From: Aquilonibacter sp963703325
GTDB taxonomy: Bacteria; Vulcanimicrobiota; Vulcanimicrobiia; Vulcanimicrobiales; Vulcanimicrobiaceae
Assembly (NCBI GenBank): GCA_963703325.1
Contig: OY969805.1
Location: forward strand, 2,666,001-2,730,000
Reading direction: 5' to 3'
DNA: 64,000 nucleotides
Made by a program: the position numbers and the translations under genes. Below the pieces are notes generated by a model. That model was not told the origin of the DNA. It ran no database searches and saw only the letters and a list, made by a program, of their open reading frames with translations. This document shows positions 35,525-46,056 of the stretch, one piece after another; the first letter of the stretch is position 1, and every line of letters begins with the position of its first letter.

Positions 35525-38317
35525 TTACGCCGAGGCAGAGCGAGCGATGCGCCCGAGTACGTCGGGATAGCGTTCGGTCAGTTCGGCCGGAGCGAGCGGA
35601 TGTGCGTAGAGAAATCCCTGACCTAAGCGGCAGCCGGCGTTGCGCAGCATTTCGGATTGCTCCACCGTCTCAACTCCTTCGGCGACGATTCGTACGTTGT
35701 AGGCTTCGGCAAGCGAGATCAACGTGCGCACGATCGGCTCGCTCGCCAGGCGCCCGTCCGCGCCGCAGACGAACGAGCGATCGATCTTAATTGCGTCGAC
35801 TTCGAACTGCTGCAGGTAGCGCAGCGACGAATAGCCCGTTCCGAAGTCATCGATGCAAATCTTGAACCCGCGCTCGCGCACGCGCCCGATCGTCTGATTC
35901 GCCCGCGTTCCCGCGTCGAGCACGACGCTCTCGGTGATCTCGAGCGTGAAATCCGCCGGCTCGAGCCCGTGATGCTCGACGGTTTGCACGAGCGTGCGTT
36001 CGAAATCCGGATCGCTTAATTCGCTGGCCGAAACGTTCACGTGCATGACGTAGTTCAGCGTCCCGGCGCGATTGCGTTTCCAGGCAGCGAGCTGCTCAGA
36101 CGCACTCTGGAGCACGAATCGTCCGATCGTGTGCGCGAGCCCGGTCTGTTCGGCCAGTGGAATGAACTCATTGGGCCCGATCACGCCTTGCGTTGGGTGA
36201 TCCCAGCGAATCAGCGCTTCGCACGCGATAGTCGAGCCGTCGTGAAGTGCAACGATCGGCTGATAGAGCATCCGGAATTCGTGCCGCTCGACCGCCATCC
36301 GCAGATCGCTGATGAGCTGCAGGCGTTTCTGCGCGCGCTCGTGCATGGTGGAGTCGAAGAGCGCAAAGCGCGCGCCGCCGCTGGATTTTGCGTGCTGCAT
36401 CGCGGTCTCGGCGTCGCGCATCACGTCTTCTGCCCGTTCGTAGGACGACGAGCCGATCGCAATGCCGACGCTCGCGCTCAAGAAAACCGAGCGCGAGCCG
36501 ATCGGAATCGATTTCGCGAGGTTGTTGAGGATGCGCCGTGCCAGCGATTCGACGTGAATGATGTCGCCGAGGGATTGCAGCAGCACGGCGAACTCGTCGC
36601 CGCCCAGTCGCGCGACGACATCGCGCGGATCGACCGATGAACGCAGGCGTCCGGCGATCTGCGTGAGGACTAAATCCCCGGCGGCATGACCGAGCGACTC
36701 GTTGATCTCTTTGAAGTGCTCGAGATCGACAAAGAGCACCGCGAAGAACGAGTCGAGCAAGGCGCCGGATTCGGCGAAGCGGCGGCGCAGGTGCTCTTCG
36801 AACAGCGCACGATTGGGCAGCCCCGTAAGGCCGTCGTGGGTCTTACTGTGCTGGATACGGCGTTCGCTGTGTTTGAGTTCGGTTTTGTCGCGGAACATGC
36901 AGATCGCAAAGCGCGGATGGCGATTCTCGTCGTTGACGATCGAGATCGTGGCATCGGTCCAGACCTCTTGGCCCGATGACGAGCGCGCCTGCTGTTCGTA
37001 CTCGAAGGTTTCGCGTTTGCCGCTCCACAGCGAGTCGAGTTCGTCCTCGTGCCCTTCGATCGCGATGGCAATCGAATCGCCGAACAATGTACGGAAGACG
37101 TCGTTGGCGTCGAGCATGAGGCCGGTGCGATCGACGACCGCGATGCCGATCGCAGCGCCGTCGAAAACGGTGCGAAACTGCGCCTCGGTGAGTCGAAGCG
37201 CTTCTTCGGCTTCCTGGCGCGCGAGTTCGGCTTGTAGACGTGCGGCTTCGCGCAGTGCCTCGCGCAGCAATGCACGATCGCGCCGCGCCATGAACTGCGC
37301 GATCGAGATCATGATGCCGACGACAAGTATTGCGCCGAGCACGAAGGACAGGTACAGGTAGCGGTTTCGCTGCCCTTGGATTCGGCCGCGGGCTGCGAGG
37401 CTGGCGTCGAGTGCGCGCCCGGTCGACGTAAAGACGGCCATGTCCGCCGCGATCGCCGCACCGGCGCTGCGGTGCAGCGCGGCTTCGGAGATCGTGGGGC
37501 TGGGCTGCAGCATCACGCTATGCACGACCAGATCGAGGAACGCGTTGCCGGCGGTGTTCATGCGCTGCGAGAGCACCGGTAAGGCGGCCCACTGCGCGCT
37601 GCTTTCCGGTGCGAGCTCGTCAACGTTGGTTACCGCGGAAGGCAGCTGATCGCGCGTCAAATCGAAGGCGCCGCGCAGGCTCATGAGGTTTCCGGCCGCG
37701 TCGAGCCGCTCCGCCAAAGTCAGGCCATGCTTTTGCAGCGCCATGCCGCCGATGCTCTCCAAGCGCCTCGTTCCCGAGATGCCGAAAACCGTCTGCTGCA
37801 TGTAGACGTCGCCGAGATTCTCGGCGGTCGGGCTTGGATCGTAGCTGAGGCCCGAACGATCTTGGAGCGTCGCAAGCAGATCGCCGATTGCGTTCATCAG
37901 CGGACCCATTCGCGGCAGCGCATCCGGGCCGCCGCTCAGCGCGCGCGCTTCGTTCCAGTAGCGATCGATCGGTTTCCACTGCGGATAGAGCCGGAACATT
38001 GCGGCCGCGCCGCTCGTGAAATCGCGGCGCAATGCGTCGATCCGCTCTTGCGCAATCTCGCGCGTGCGTTCAATCCCGTTCGAGCGTACCAGCAAAGCAT
38101 AGCGGTAGTCGTCGACAGCATTGATGGTCGCAAGGATGTGCGATGTTTCGGAGACGGCAACGCGTTCGCGAGTGAGCGCATCTCGGTCGAGGCCGGCCTC
38201 ACGCCCGAGGTGGAAGATTTGGAACAGGACGAAGCCGAGCAACACGGCGGCGAGCACCGACACGACGATGCCCAGCGCGTCGTTGAGGCCGGGTGGTCGA
38301 TTGCTATCGCGCGTCAT
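35525..38317 (-). CDS. membrane-bound sensor with PAS, GGDEF and EAL domains
   Basis: 930 residues from ATG 38317. Layout: transmembrane helix at about 13-35, a helical periplasmic sensor region (about 40-315), a second helix at about 317-336, a short coiled coil, PAS (about 365-480), GGDEF (motif RLGGDEF near 571) and EAL (ACEALIRWDHP near 700, DDFGTGYSSL near 822). Both catalytic motifs look intact, so it may make or break c-di-GMP; such dual proteins often act mainly as phosphodiesterases. The first 46 codons of the open frame overlap no homology and lie in the leader downstream of tRNA-His. Confidence 0.93.
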   Translation of the reverse strand: MTRDSNRPPGLNDALGIVVSVLAAVLLGFVLFQIFHLGREAGLDRDALTRERVAVSETSHILATINAVDDYRYALLVRSNGIERTREIAQERIDALRRDFTSGAAAMFRLYPQWKPIDRYWNEARALSGGPDALPRMGPLMNAIGDLLATLQDRSGLSYDPSPTAENLGDVYMQQTVFGISGTRRLESIGGMALQKHGLTLAERLDAAGNLMSLRGAFDLTRDQLPSAVTNVDELAPESSAQWAALPVLSQRMNTAGNAFLDLVVHSVMLQPSPTISEAALHRSAGAAIAADMAVFTSTGRALDASLAARGRIQGQRNRYLYLSFVLGAILVVGIMISIAQFMARRDRALLREALREAARLQAELARQEAEEALRLTEAQFRTVFDGAAIGIAVVDRTGLMLDANDVFRTLFGDSIAIAIEGHEDELDSLWSGKRETFEYEQQARSSSGQEVWTDATISIVNDENRHPRFAICMFRDKTELKHSERRIQHSKTHDGLTGLPNRALFEEHLRRRFAESGALLDSFFAVLFVDLEHFKEINESLGHAAGDLVLTQIAGRLRSSVDPRDVVARLGGDEFAVLLQSLGDIIHVESLARRILNNLAKSIPIGSRSVFLSASVGIAIGSSSYERAEDVMRDAETAMQHAKSSGGARFALFDSTMHERAQKRLQLISDLRMAVERHEFRMLYQPIVALHDGSTIACEALIRWDHPTQGVIGPNEFIPLAEQTGLAHTIGRFVLQSASEQLAAWKRNRAGTLNYVMHVNVSASELSDPDFERTLVQTVEHHGLEPADFTLEITESVVLDAGTRANQTIGRVRERGFKICIDDFGTGYSSLRYLQQFEVDAIKIDRSFVCGADGRLASEPIVRTLISLAEAYNVRIVAEGVETVEQSEMLRNAGCRLGQGFLYAHPLAPAELTERYPDVLGRIARSASA

Positions 38318-38412
38318 CCACAGGCCACGTTCTCTCACAGGGGCAGACGACTCCCGCCGTTGAGCATAGAGGAAGAGCCCAATCGCTATGCGTCGGGCTC
38401 TTCGCGAAAATT

Positions 38413-38490
38413 TGGGGTGACTGAGGGGACTCGAACCCCCGGCCTTCCGAGTCACAGTCGGACGCTCTAACCAGCTGAGCTACAATCACC
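38413..38490 (-). tRNA. tRNA-His (GTG)
   Basis: Acceptor GTGATTG/CAGTCAC with C73 and the extra G(-1) at 38490, anticodon loop CTGTGAC (GTG), T-arm GGTTCGAGTCC, CCA encoded. Confidence 0.96.
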
Positions 38491-38514
38491 ACGTTTTGGC
38501 CGGGGCCGATGCTT

Positions 38515-38588
<74 letters not shown>

Positions 38589-38640
38589 TCACGAGGTTAA
38601 GGGGCAGGCACCCTGGCTAGAATACCATGCCCCTGCAAGT

Positions 38641-38716
38641 TGGTCGGGATGACCGGGCTCGAACCGACGACCTCAAGCTCCCAAAGCTCGCGCTCTACCA
38701 ACTGAGCTACATCCCG
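38641..38716 (-). tRNA. tRNA-Pro (TGG)
   Basis: Acceptor CGGGATG/CATCCCG, D-arm TAGCTCAGTTGGTAGAGC, anticodon loop TTTGGGA (TGG), T-arm GGTTCGAGCCC, CCA encoded. Its first 10 nt are shared with the 3' end of the HNH gene. Confidence 0.96.
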
Positions 38717-39147
38717 TCAACTATCCATTTATACCAGCCCCGGTCAAGCGCAGTCCTTTTTCGGTGACAGTTTGCGCAGCGTACGACGCACTTTGAAATT
38801 TCTTCCTCAACGCGCCTCCATGCGACTGAACTGCCTGCGAGGTCGCTCACATCCATGAACTTATCGTCTAAATGGTCAAACTCCAGGACCAGCGGGTCCG
38901 ACACTCCGCAGTCTACGCAAGGATGATTAACTAGGTACTCCATCACCCTTTCCCGATTGCGATGACGATACCGCTGGTTGTTCACGCGCCGCTTCGCGCG
39001 GTATCTTTCCAGATTCTGGCTATAATGGGTCTTACAGTACGTCCGCGTACACGCTTTGCAATACCCGGCCAGGCCGCCGCGGCGCTTTCTGCGGTGAAAC
39101 AGATCGTCTGGCAAGCTCTGTTCGCACATTGGGCAACGTTTCATCAT
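38707..39147 (-). CDS. small HNH-type zinc-finger nuclease-like protein
   Basis: About 146 residues from ATG 39147 (or 39144). Two Cys-rich parts: an N-terminal finger KRCPMCEQSLPDDLF...GYCKACTRTYC, and a C-terminal HNH-like core CVDCGVSDPLVLEFDHLDDK...CANCHRKRTALD, with the central FDHLD and the CxxCH pairs typical of small HNH endonucleases in phages and actinobacteria. DNA is visibly more AT-rich than its neighbours, pointing to transfer. Its TAG stop is the GTAGCTC of tRNA-Pro, so the two overlap by 10 nt. Nuclease activity is inferred only. Confidence 0.78.
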   Translation of the reverse strand: MMKRCPMCEQSLPDDLFHRRKRRGGLAGYCKACTRTYCKTHYSQNLERYRAKRRVNNQRYRHRNRERVMEYLVNHPCVDCGVSDPLVLEFDHLDDKFMDVSDLAGSSVAWRRVEEEISKCVVRCANCHRKRTALDRGWYKWIVDGM

Positions 39148-39188
39148 GCGATGATCATCGCATGTGCGAATGCCAACTGTATGGCAAT

Positions 39189-40046
39189 CTAAAATGCCAG
39201 TGCGTGAAATCCGACGTAACGTGAGAGATCGATTTGCGGAAGATCGCTCGCAAAGATGCGCACTTGATCGAGTTGCAGTCCGATGCGCACCGCCGCGCGC
39301 ATCACGCGCACGTTGCTCCCCGGCACGAGCGCCTGACACCACGACGCGCCATACGTGCGTCGCAACGCTACCAACGCGAAGCCAAAGAATTGCGTTAGAT
39401 ATGCACCTGACGCCGCAACCATCGGCCCGATGCGTCCGTCGGGCCACACGTACACATAGCCGACGCACTCATCGTTGAGCAACAGCAGCGTGCCGGTCGC
39501 GAGCTGTGCGAAGCTTGCATGATCGGTTGTGCGCGCCGTCCCACGCGCTTCACGATCGAGCGCCGCGAGCAACGTTGCATGCCCTTCGGGGTCGATCGGC
39601 ATCGTTACGAAACGATAGTCACCCGCCGCCATCGGCAGCAGCTCTTCTTCTTTTGGAATCTCGCCGGCCACGCGTAGTAGCGGCACGTGCAATCCCATGC
39701 CGCGACGCAGAAAGAACGCTAATGACCCGGTATCGCTCGCGTCGATGACGCCCGCTAGCGAGATGTCGCCGGATTCGCTCGTCGCGGCGCGCAGGAGCTT
39801 CCAGCCCAAGCCGGCGCCGCGAAAGGACGGTTCGACGAACAGCTCGCTCACGAACCATTCATCTTCGAGTGCATGCGCGAAAGCAATCGCAATCGGCGTG
39901 CCTTCGTCACGCGCCACGAACGCGCCGCGCGGCGCACTGTCGGCGAGGTTGATATAGAGATTGCGGCTGCTCTCGTCGGGCCAGCGCCGCGCCGCCATCG
40001 CGCGCACGTCGGCCTCTTTGGCGGCGCCGATTTGCGGCTCGTTCAT
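39189..40046 (-). CDS. GNAT-family acetyltransferase
   Basis: 285 residues. The N-terminal half is a GNAT fold with WFVSELFVEPSFRGAGLGWKLL (acetyl-CoA loop R/QxxGxG/A at about 75-80). The C-terminal half resembles a second, degenerate GNAT-like domain (GTLLLLNDECVGYVYVWPDGRIGPMVA). Substrate unknown. ATG 40046 overlaps the rdgB stop by 4 nt, so it belongs to the lepA-rdgB unit. Confidence 0.85.
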   Translation of the reverse strand: MNEPQIGAAKEADVRAMAARRWPDESSRNLYINLADSAPRGAFVARDEGTPIAIAFAHALEDEWFVSELFVEPSFRGAGLGWKLLRAATSESGDISLAGVIDASDTGSLAFFLRRGMGLHVPLLRVAGEIPKEEELLPMAAGDYRFVTMPIDPEGHATLLAALDREARGTARTTDHASFAQLATGTLLLLNDECVGYVYVWPDGRIGPMVAASGAYLTQFFGFALVALRRTYGASWCQALVPGSNVRVMRAAVRIGLQLDQVRIFASDLPQIDLSRYVGFHALAF

Positions 40047-40636
40047 GGCTTGAGCGCCTGGAGCAGTGCGCGTGCCGCACGGCCGCGGTGGCTCAGTTCA
40101 TTTTTGTCGCGCTCGGAAATCTGCCCGAACGTCTTCCGAATCGGCGGATAATAGAACAGCGGGTCGTAGCCGAAACCGTTTTCTCCGCGCAGCTCGGGAG
40201 AAATTTCGCCGCGCACGTCGCCTTGCACGACGATCTCACGACCGTTCGGAAAAATCAGCGCCATCACACAGATGAAGCGCGCGCCGCGTTCGTGGCCGCG
40301 TCGGCCCTCAACCTCACGCATCATCGCCGCCAGTCGCTGCGGCCACGGCGTAGCTGCGCCGGCATAGACCGCGGAGTCAACACCGGGGCCGCCATCCAAC
40401 GCGTCAAGTTCGATACCCGAATCATCCGCAAGCACGGCAGCATCGCGAATACCCGCCATCTGCAACTGCTCGCGCAGCGTTCGCGCCTTGAGCAGCGCGT
40501 TGTCGATATAGCTCTCGTGGCCTTCTTCCGGATCACGATACGACGCGTAGGTTCGCAGCTCGAGCGGTGAGTCGCCGAGCATCGTGCGAATCTCGGCGAG
40601 CTTCCCCTCGTTCTTGGACGCGAGGTACGTGATCAC
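40043..40636 (-). CDS. rdgB: non-canonical purine NTP pyrophosphatase (RdgB/HAM1)
   Basis: Removes ITP, dITP and XTP from the nucleotide pool. 197 residues with the substrate site SKNEGKLAEI at about 7-16, VLADDSGIELDALDGGPGVDSA (metal and base pocket), and the C-terminal GFGYDPLFYYPPIRKTFGQI and SHRGRA. GTG 40636 is 2 nt past the lepA stop. Confidence 0.95.
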   Translation of the reverse strand: MITYLASKNEGKLAEIRTMLGDSPLELRTYASYRDPEEGHESYIDNALLKARTLREQLQMAGIRDAAVLADDSGIELDALDGGPGVDSAVYAGAATPWPQRLAAMMREVEGRRGHERGARFICVMALIFPNGREIVVQGDVRGEISPELRGENGFGYDPLFYYPPIRKTFGQISERDKNELSHRGRAARALLQALKP

Positions 40637-40638
40637 AC

Positions 40639-42468
<1,830 letters not shown>

Positions 42469-42469
42469 G

Positions 42470-42754
42470 CTAGTACGATTGGTAGCACACGTTACCGATG
42501 GCCATGCCGATGATCCACGGCACGACGTAGATGACGAGAATGAAAAGCACGATAAAGGCGAGGTCCAAGCCGCCCATCGGCGGGACGATTCGACGGATCG
42601 GATTGAGGAGCGGTTCGACCAGCATCGCGAGATAGCGAGTCCATGGACCGCGCAGATCCGGCAGCCACGAAAGCAGCGCGTAAATGATCAAAACGCCCGC
42701 GTAGATCTTGAAGATGAGCAGGATCGGCCCGTAGAGCGCGCACAGGAAGTTCAC
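42470..42754 (-). CDS. yggT: YggT family membrane protein
   Basis: 94 residues with two helices around a polar loop: IFKIYAGVLIIYALLSWLPD (about 15-34) and LDLAFIVLFILVIYVVPWIIGM (about 63-84). The loop YLAMLVEPLLNPIRRIVPP is the YggT signature. YggT proteins are linked to osmotic balance and envelope organisation in some bacteria. GTG start; between the M23 peptidase gene (13 nt gap) and lepA (1 nt). Confidence 0.9.
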   Translation of the reverse strand: MNFLCALYGPILLIFKIYAGVLIIYALLSWLPDLRGPWTRYLAMLVEPLLNPIRRIVPPMGGLDLAFIVLFILVIYVVPWIIGMAIGNVCYQSY

Positions 42755-42767
42755 GAGAAACGAGGTT

Positions 42768-43682
42768 CTACGGAAGCGCGGCTAAGACATTTGCCGGGAT
42801 GCCGTGCAAGAACGGCGTCGGATCGACCGGCGATCCCTCGTACATGACTTGATAGTGCAGGTGCGGACCGGTTGCAAAGCCCGTCGCGCCGACGAGTCCG
42901 ATGCTCTGCCCTTTGTACACGTGCGTACCGACCGGGAGCAGCACGCGCGACAGGTGCGCGTACCAGGTGTGATAGCCGTTCCCGTGATCGATGTCGATCT
43001 TGATGCCGTAGCCGCCGTCGTACCAGTTTGCCACGATCGTGCCGGCAGCGGCCGCGCGCACGGTCTCACCGTAGTCGGCGCCCAAATCTACGCCGGGGTG
43101 AAACTCGACGTCGGGATAGGTGCGATAACAATAGCAGCCGATGACGGGCGCGCCGTCGACCGGATCGATCGACGGAATTGCCGCGATCATCTGCGCGCGG
43201 GCGAGATCGCGTATGTGCCGGATATTGAGGAGATGCATCGCGAACTGGCGCATCGTATCGGATTCGTGCGAAACCGCGAGACTCTCGGCACTGAGCGAGC
43301 GGACGCGTTCGGCCACCGCGGGAAGCGTTTGGCCTCGCACCCACGAGGTCTTTTGCCGAACCGACGGGTTCGCCGGCGGCGCGCCGATGAGCTGACGGAT
43401 TTCGGTATTTTGCTTCTGAACGTGTTGGAGCTGCTTACGCAGCGTCTCGGTTTGGCGATCGATCTGCCGCAGCGATGCTTGCTGCGCAGCGGCCTGCGCC
43501 GCGAGGTGCGACACTTCCATCCGCGCACGAACGACTTCGGCGACCGCAAAGCCGATCGAGCCCAAGATAACGAGCGCGAGCGCGCCAAATGCGGCGGCCA
43601 TGTGGCGGCGCCGAACTTGGAAACGATGGACCGTCTCGCCCCTTTCGGGAACGATCTTCACATAATATCTGTCGGTTATCAT
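42768..43682 (-). CDS. M23 family metallopeptidase (peptidoglycan hydrolase-like)
   Basis: 304 residues: a short cytoplasmic start, one membrane helix (about 29-48, AAFGALALVILGSIGFAVAE), a coiled coil at about 55-100, and a C-terminal LytM domain with the zinc ligands FHPGVDLGADYG (HxxxD) and ATGPHLHYQV (HxH). The first zinc motif and catalytic His in NGYHTWYAHLS are intact, so it is probably active on stem peptides. Translation is coupled to the DUF4446 gene by a 4-nt overlap. Confidence 0.93.
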   Translation of the reverse strand: MITDRYYVKIVPERGETVHRFQVRRRHMAAAFGALALVILGSIGFAVAEVVRARMEVSHLAAQAAAQQASLRQIDRQTETLRKQLQHVQKQNTEIRQLIGAPPANPSVRQKTSWVRGQTLPAVAERVRSLSAESLAVSHESDTMRQFAMHLLNIRHIRDLARAQMIAAIPSIDPVDGAPVIGCYCYRTYPDVEFHPGVDLGADYGETVRAAAAGTIVANWYDGGYGIKIDIDHGNGYHTWYAHLSRVLLPVGTHVYKGQSIGLVGATGFATGPHLHYQVMYEGSPVDPTPFLHGIPANVLAALP

Positions 43683-44170
43683 GCCTTCGACGATCGCGCC
43701 AGCTCGATAGCGCGAAGTTCTTCACCTGAAGCGTTGACTGCCGGTTTGTATCGGTTGACGGCTTTGCCGTAGGTCCGCGTGTCGGTGCGTGAATAAATGC
43801 TCGAGATCACGACGCCGTCTCCCTCACGATTGAGCAGAGCCAGCGCATAGGACAGTTCCGAACCGGTATCCTCAAAGGCGTCGTAGCGGACAAATCCCAC
43901 CCGGGAGACATCCGTGCGAGCCAGCGCTTCGAGTTCGCTTACCTGCTGAGCGACCCTCTTGAGGCTGGTTTGCTCGGTAGACAAAGCGTTTTCGATGGCA
44001 CTGAGACGCGCGGACGCACCGGCGCCGCCGCCGATAAGACCGTCGTGAACCGCGAGCAATTCGCAGGCGCGGCGCAGCGCGGGACCAACGACGGCCAGGT
44101 GATAGATGAGCAGTACGACCAAGGCCGCTGCGAAGGCTGCGAGCGCAGCATAAATCGTCAATGTCGTCAT
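43679..44170 (-). CDS. DUF4446 membrane-anchored protein
   Basis: 163 residues: N-terminal helix (about 5-25), a heptad-like segment (about 45-85), then the DUF4446 core VGFVRYDAFEDTGSELSYALALLNREGDGVVISSIYSRTDTRTYGK at about 93-138. Function is unknown; the family is common in Firmicutes and other Gram-positive-like lineages. It follows the SRP RNA gene on the same strand. Confidence 0.88.
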   Translation of the reverse strand: MTTLTIYAALAAFAAALVVLLIYHLAVVGPALRRACELLAVHDGLIGGGAGASARLSAIENALSTEQTSLKRVAQQVSELEALARTDVSRVGFVRYDAFEDTGSELSYALALLNREGDGVVISSIYSRTDTRTYGKAVNRYKPAVNASGEELRAIELARSSKA

Positions 44171-44199
44171 AACAATAAGGAACCACGACGAGGGCTGAG

Positions 44200-44290
<91 letters not shown>

Positions 44291-44352
44291 CCATCATGGC
44301 CAGGCCATGATACCACAAGCCCAAAGGCGCGCTTGCCAAGGAGGTCACAGAG

Positions 44353-44823
44353 GTGCAACTGCTACTTGCCTTGGTTCTGACCAGCGCGACCTTCGCGCCT
44401 GGAACGACCGTTCCGACGACGATGGTCGCTATCCCCTGCGGAGGATCGAACGTCTCGCCGCAACTCGCCTGGCACGATGTTCCGCCGGCAACGCGCAGCT
44501 TTGCGCTGATCGTGCACGACCCCGATGCACCACACGTGGACGGTTTCTACCACTGGGTCGCCTACAATCTTGCGCCTGACGAGCGCAGCGTCACGGCCGG
44601 TTCGCAACTTCCCGTGCTGCAAAGCGGACGCAACGGCACCGGATCCGCCGGCTACTTCGGACCGTGCCCGCCGCCCGGTAAGGTGCACCACTATCACTTC
44701 ACTCTCTATGCACTGGACGCGCGCATCGACTCCGCACAGCCGCTCGACGCGAGCCAGCTGCAAGCCCAGATGCGCGGGCACATCCTCGCACAAACCGAAT
44801 TGATCGGCCTCTTCCAGCGCTAG
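44353..44823 (+). CDS. YbhB/YbcL (PEBP) family protein
   Basis: 156 residues of the phosphatidylethanolamine-binding-protein fold. Family segments: NVSPQLAWHDVPPATRSFALIVHDPDAP and HWVAYNLAPD near residues 32-72, then YFGPCPPPGKVHHYHFTLYALD (GPxPP...HxYxF). A short N-terminal hydrophobic stretch may be a signal peptide. GTG 44353 has GGAGGT 9-14 nt upstream. The ligand is unknown. Its stop abuts that of the convergent secreted gene. Confidence 0.9.
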   Translation: MQLLLALVLTSATFAPGTTVPTTMVAIPCGGSNVSPQLAWHDVPPATRSFALIVHDPDAPHVDGFYHWVAYNLAPDERSVTAGSQLPVLQSGRNGTGSAGYFGPCPPPGKVHHYHFTLYALDARIDSAQPLDASQLQAQMRGHILAQTELIGLFQR

Positions 44824-45801
44824 CTACTTCGCTGCGGTGAAGTCGGGTGGGATGGTAAAGAGCGCATCGGCCTGCGCTTGATCGAGCCACGCAACGTGTC
44901 CACGCTCCGTGAGCATGTTTACCGAGGGCTTCGGCGCTGACGGCAGCTGGACGTCGACCAGCGTGTACATCTGGAAATTGCTCGGATTAAACGCTGTCGC
45001 CGCCGACGAGTCGGCCGTCAAGTGCATTGTCGGCCGGCAGCCGACGTGGGAGGCCATGTTGTAGAGGCTGCTGAGGTTCAACGGATTTTCCGGCAGGGGG
45101 CAAAACGCGCGGGGCTGACCGATCTTTGAGATGTACATCACCATCGTCGCGGTCATCGAGCCGTTGTGACACGAACCGGTCGCATTCGTCGTGGTCATCG
45201 TCATGTTCAGGCTGGTGCCAATGGTGTCGATGCCGTCTATCGTCATTGGTCCGAGGTTCGCCACCTTGCTCACCGTTGTGAGGTCTGCCGTGCCCGGCGA
45301 TCGTACCGGCACGGGTGCCGGCGACGAGCTGGCTGTAACGCATGGCGAATCGCTCGATTCGGTGGTCTTCTGGGCGTAGGTCTTCTTGGCAAGATCGAGC
45401 GTGATAATCGTATGCTGATCGCACTTCGAAATCGTCGCTGTCTGCGCGACGGTGTCGTCGGTGCGAATCCACCCCTTGGTAAAGTAAATCGTGTAGCGGG
45501 TCGGACGCCCGCTAAGGAGCGTCGTCATCATGCCCATCGCCGCCGACATAGCGCTGTTGAACGCGTGGTTTCCGCCCGACGATGCGGCGTACGCGTTCAA
45601 CCGTGCCAGGAGTGGACTGGGCGTCGCAAGCAACGCGGCTTGATAGTCGTCAGCAAAGGTGCCGGGCGGCGGCGGCGTCGCCGGCGCGGCGATCATCCGC
45701 GTGATCTGATCGTACTGTAGTGCAACCGGCGCCGGCGTGGGCAGCGGCGTCGGGGCTGCGGCGATCGCAATAACCAGGCAAAGGAACGCCACCAAACGCA
45801 T
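44824..45801 (-). CDS. secreted protein of unknown function
   Basis: 325 residues from ATG 45801: signal peptide (about 1-16) followed by a Pro/Thr/Ala spacer (PTPLPTPAPVALQ). The mature part contains RYTIYFTKGWIRTDDTVAQTATISKCDQHTIITLDLAKKTY, the kind of strand-turn pattern found in DUF4412-like exported proteins, plus four Cys. The far longer open frame that continues upstream is antisense to hmgA and rejected. Divergent from the CDGSH gene. Confidence 0.78.
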   Translation of the reverse strand: MRLVAFLCLVIAIAAAPTPLPTPAPVALQYDQITRMIAAPATPPPPGTFADDYQAALLATPSPLLARLNAYAASSGGNHAFNSAMSAAMGMMTTLLSGRPTRYTIYFTKGWIRTDDTVAQTATISKCDQHTIITLDLAKKTYAQKTTESSDSPCVTASSSPAPVPVRSPGTADLTTVSKVANLGPMTIDGIDTIGTSLNMTMTTTNATGSCHNGSMTATMVMYISKIGQPRAFCPLPENPLNLSSLYNMASHVGCRPTMHLTADSSAATAFNPSNFQMYTLVDVQLPSAPKPSVNMLTERGHVAWLDQAQADALFTIPPDFTAAK

Positions 45802-45843
45802 GCAACGGAGTACGCCCGGGACCCGGCGAACGCCTTGCGTTAC

Positions 45844-46047
45844 ATGGAAGACGTTGTCATCAAAGTCCGTGAGAACGGTCCCTATCTGGTCACGGGGCGC
45901 GTGCGCCTGATCGACGCCGACGGAAATCCGTATACCGTCCAAGAGAACTTCGTGCTGTGTCGCTGCGGCGGTTCGGCACTCAAGCCGTTTTGCGACGGCA
46001 GCCATCGCGAGAACGGCTTCTGCGCCGAGCAGCGGGCCACGCCATAG
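45844..46047 (+). CDS. CDGSH iron-sulfur domain protein
   Basis: 67 residues from ATG 45844. The motif C39-R-C41-GGSALKPF-C50-DGS-H54 gives the three Cys and one His that hold a 2Fe-2S cluster in CDGSH/mitoNEET-like proteins. It ends 9 nt before hmgA and probably shares its transcript, so it may serve iron or redox needs of the dioxygenases nearby. No signal peptide. Confidence 0.9.
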   Translation: MEDVVIKVRENGPYLVTGRVRLIDADGNPYTVQENFVLCRCGGSALKPFCDGSHRENGFCAEQRATP

Positions 46048-46056
46048 GAGTAGTTC

